From positions 1 through 64,000 of the forward strand of contig NZ_QJJZ01000014.1 in the NCBI RefSeq assembly GCF_003201775.1: a stretch of 64,000 nucleotides of DNA, given 5' to 3'. The first letter of the stretch is position 1, and the number at the start of each line of letters is the position of its first letter. The DNA is from Arenibacter sp. ARW7G5Y1. Lineage in GTDB: Bacteria; Bacteroidota; Bacteroidia; Flavobacteriales; Flavobacteriaceae. A model generated the notes under the pieces. That model made no database searches, had not been told where the DNA came from, and was given only the letters and a program-made list of their open reading frames with translations. Shown here piece by piece: positions 62,328-64,000 of the stretch. Position numbers and translations under genes: made by a program.

Positions 62328-62373
62328 TGAAGATAGACTAACTCAAGCTCATGCTTCGTAATGAAGCAAAAAC

Positions 62374-62403
62374 GAAGAACCGCTCCCAAAAGAGCGGTTC
62401 TTC
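62374..62403 (+). terminator. Terminator of the fad operon
   Basis: GAAGAACCGCTC and GAGCGGTTCTTC form a perfect 12-bp stem around CCAAAA, followed by TGTTTGTTGTTTG, a weak T-rich run. Confidence 0.75.
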
Positions 62404-62608
62404 TGTTTGTTGTTTGCTACCCCACATTCTTTTATGCTTCTCCCCCATCCCTTCCTACAGAAAATTATCGTAAGGATTTACCAATACCTTCCCCGGCATA
62501 CTTCCCTATTTTGATAGTTTTATCAAATTAAAAACCCTATACCTATTGGGTTAAATTATTACTCAAATAAATCAACCTATTACTATAGAACCCAATACCT
62601 TGAGGGTT

Positions 62609-63952
62609 ATGGAAAATATGGATGTTTTTGTAATAGGTAGTGGCAGTGCCGGCCAAAAAGTTGCACAAACCTGTGCCAAGGGTGGTTTAAAAGTTGCCAT
62701 TGCCGATAATCGCGAATATGGCGGTACTTGTGGTAACAGGGGCTGTATTCCTAAAAAAATACTTTTAGCCCCCTCCGAAACCTATGAACTGGCCGGTAAC
62801 TTAATAGGAAAAGGTATTTCCGCCAAGCCGAAATTGGATTGGAGGACACTGCAGAAATTTAAACGCGAATTTACCCAACCAGTTCCAAAATCCACTGAAA
62901 AGGAATTGGAAAAGCTGGGAATTGAAATGTACCATCAATCACCCAAATTTTTAGGAGAACAGACCTTATCCGTCGAAGGAAAAATCCTAAAAGCCAATAA
63001 AATAGTTATAGCAACAGGACAAATACCAAGAAACCTTACCTTCAAAGGAGCGGAATTCCTTAAAAACAGTGACGATTTTCTACGGCTGGAGAAACTGCCA
63101 AAGTCTATGGTCTTTATTGGTGGAGGCTATATAGCCATGGAGTTTGCCCATATGGCCGCAAGGGCAGGAAGTAAAATAACCATCATTGAGCATGGAGGAA
63201 ACATACTAAAAGTCTTTGACAGGGACATGGTACGCCATCTTAGGAAAGTTTCCGAAGACCTGGGGATAGAAATTATATATAATGGGGAAATACTACAGCT
63301 GGAGAAACTGAAAAAAAATCTTCGCATCCAATATACCCAGGACGGAGAAAAAAAGTCGCTCAAAACAGGTGTCGTATTCAATACTGCCGGAAGGGTTCCT
63401 GCCATAAACTCCTTGGACCTGGAAAAAGGCAAGGTATCCTATTCCAATAAGGGCATATTCGTAAATGGATACCTACAAAACACTGAGAATCCAAATGTAT
63501 ACGCCTGCGGTGACGTATCGGACCATGGTCTGCCCCTTACCCCCTTATCGGGCTTGGAGGGTGCCATTGTAGCAGAAAATATACTTTATGGCAATTCAAA
63601 AAAGATAAAAACATCAGTAATCCCATCGGCGGTCTTCACCTTGCCAAATTTGGCATCGGTGGGCGTATCGGAAGAAGAGGCCAAAAGTAGATATAAGTCG
63701 GTAACGATCAATTATAAATCTGTTCCGGAATGGTATAACGCCAAAAGAATAAATACGTCGGCATATGCCTATAAAATTATAATCAACGACCGAACCAAAC
63801 AAGTCGTTGGGGCACACCTTTTATCACCACACGCTGCGGAAACGATCAACTTATTCGCCCTGGCCATAAACCAGCAAATGACAACGGAAGACTTAAAAAG
63901 CATGATTTTCACCTTCCCATCCTGGGCCAGCGATATAAAAAGCATGATATAA
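62609..63952 (+). CDS. Glutathione reductase/mercuric reductase-like flavoprotein disulfide oxidoreductase
   Basis: 447 residues from MENMDVFVIGSG (62609); ATGs at 62600 and 62618 are also possible. FAD motif GSGSAGQKVA, redox CxxxxC in GGTCGNRGCIPKKIL, NAD(P) motif IGGGYIAMEFAHMAARAGSK, and the C-terminal dimer domain with a LLSPHAAETINLFALAI motif that places the active-site His. The enzyme is intact and soluble; it could act on glutathione, mycothiol-like or another low-mass disulfide. The substrate is unknown. Confidence 0.87.
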   Translation: MENMDVFVIGSGSAGQKVAQTCAKGGLKVAIADNREYGGTCGNRGCIPKKILLAPSETYELAGNLIGKGISAKPKLDWRTLQKFKREFTQPVPKSTEKELEKLGIEMYHQSPKFLGEQTLSVEGKILKANKIVIATGQIPRNLTFKGAEFLKNSDDFLRLEKLPKSMVFIGGGYIAMEFAHMAARAGSKITIIEHGGNILKVFDRDMVRHLRKVSEDLGIEIIYNGEILQLEKLKKNLRIQYTQDGEKKSLKTGVVFNTAGRVPAINSLDLEKGKVSYSNKGIFVNGYLQNTENPNVYACGDVSDHGLPLTPLSGLEGAIVAENILYGNSKKIKTSVIPSAVFTLPNLASVGVSEEEAKSRYKSVTINYKSVPEWYNAKRINTSAYAYKIIINDRTKQVVGAHLLSPHAAETINLFALAINQQMTTEDLKSMIFTFPSWASDIKSMI

Positions 63953-63955
63953 TAT

Positions 63956-64000
63956 ATGGCCAAAGAGACAAATAGTGATAAATTCAAGTTGCAACATCTA
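63956..64000 (+). CDS. Possible start of a further gene, cut by the window edge
   Basis: An ATG 3 bp after the preceding stop opens a frame of 15 codons, MAKETNSDKFKLQHL, to the end of the window. Frame, spacing and strand fit a downstream operon gene, but too little is seen to identify it. Confidence 0.35.
   Translation, partial: MAKETNSDKFKLQHL

Noticed and set aside
1-64000. tRNA, rRNA, CRISPR, restriction-modification, toxin-antitoxin and prophage genes
   Set aside because: Looked for by eye on both strands; no convincing cloverleaf, spaced repeat array or matching protein motifs were found.

Overview
The window reads as chromosomal DNA of a marine-type member of the Flavobacteriaceae (Bacteroidota); the genus cannot be fixed from sequence alone. 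Signs of this are a TonB-dependent receptor with an N-terminal carboxypeptidase-regulatory-like domain, AT-rich leaders without Shine-Dalgarno sites, several TAnnTTTG -7 promoter elements, a fused 2-oxoacid dehydrogenase E1, a full-length PurL, the ECF sigma/membrane protein/Spy-like trio, and stand-alone DinB, Rnk-like and VF530 proteins. I see no rRNA, tRNA, CRISPR array or prophage. The only clear mobile DNA is the 3' end of an ISL3-family transposase at the left edge, one pair of structured dispersed repeats, and a frameshifted four-helix-bundle (S23/IVP-type) gene flanked by inverted repeats.

Layout. 0-6.8 kb: transposase end, cold-shock-domain protein, TonB receptor, OsmC, then a short transcription unit that appears to encode three micropeptides (two are tandem paralogues) closed by a terminator, and an EamA exporter. 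7-20 kb: lemA-DUF2207 pair, pirin, dihaem cytochrome c lipoprotein, DEAH helicase, LpxD, VF530 protein, DEAD-box-like RNA helicase, M28 peptidase, ribosome hibernation factor, TerC. 20.3-25.4 kb: a six-gene minus-strand biosynthetic cluster (FAD monooxygenase, methyltransferase, type III polyketide synthase, dehydratase, ketosynthase, acyl carrier protein), the best candidate for a specialised-metabolite pathway, probably a phenolic lipid or quinone. 25.4-34 kb: OmpA lipoprotein, lipocalin-like lipoprotein, an operon of a Cys4 micro-protein, glutamate dehydrogenase, Rnk/GreA-like protein and a small acidic protein, then a fused E1 dehydrogenase with an NtrC-type two-component system. 34-53.6 kb: mostly housekeeping and small regulatory genes (2OG dioxygenase, DinB, SUI1, nucleoside phosphorylase, Ung, ECF sigma trio, RsmB-like methylase, acyl-CoA dehydrogenase, CDF transporter, PurL). 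54-62.4 kb: fatty acid beta-oxidation: acyl-CoA synthetase, then a MarR regulator with a perfect 30-bp palindrome in its promoter, driving a fadN-fadA-fadE-like operon. The right edge has a glutathione reductase-like flavoprotein and perhaps the start of another gene.

How genes work together. FadD-like ligase activates fatty acids, and the MarR-led operon supplies dehydrogenase, hydratase/hydroxyacyl dehydrogenase and thiolase activities. The polyketide cluster has its own ACP, KS and DH, suggesting a dedicated acyl starter supply for the type III synthase, with tailoring by the methyltransferase and flavin enzyme. All functions are inferred from motifs and context; no database search was run.
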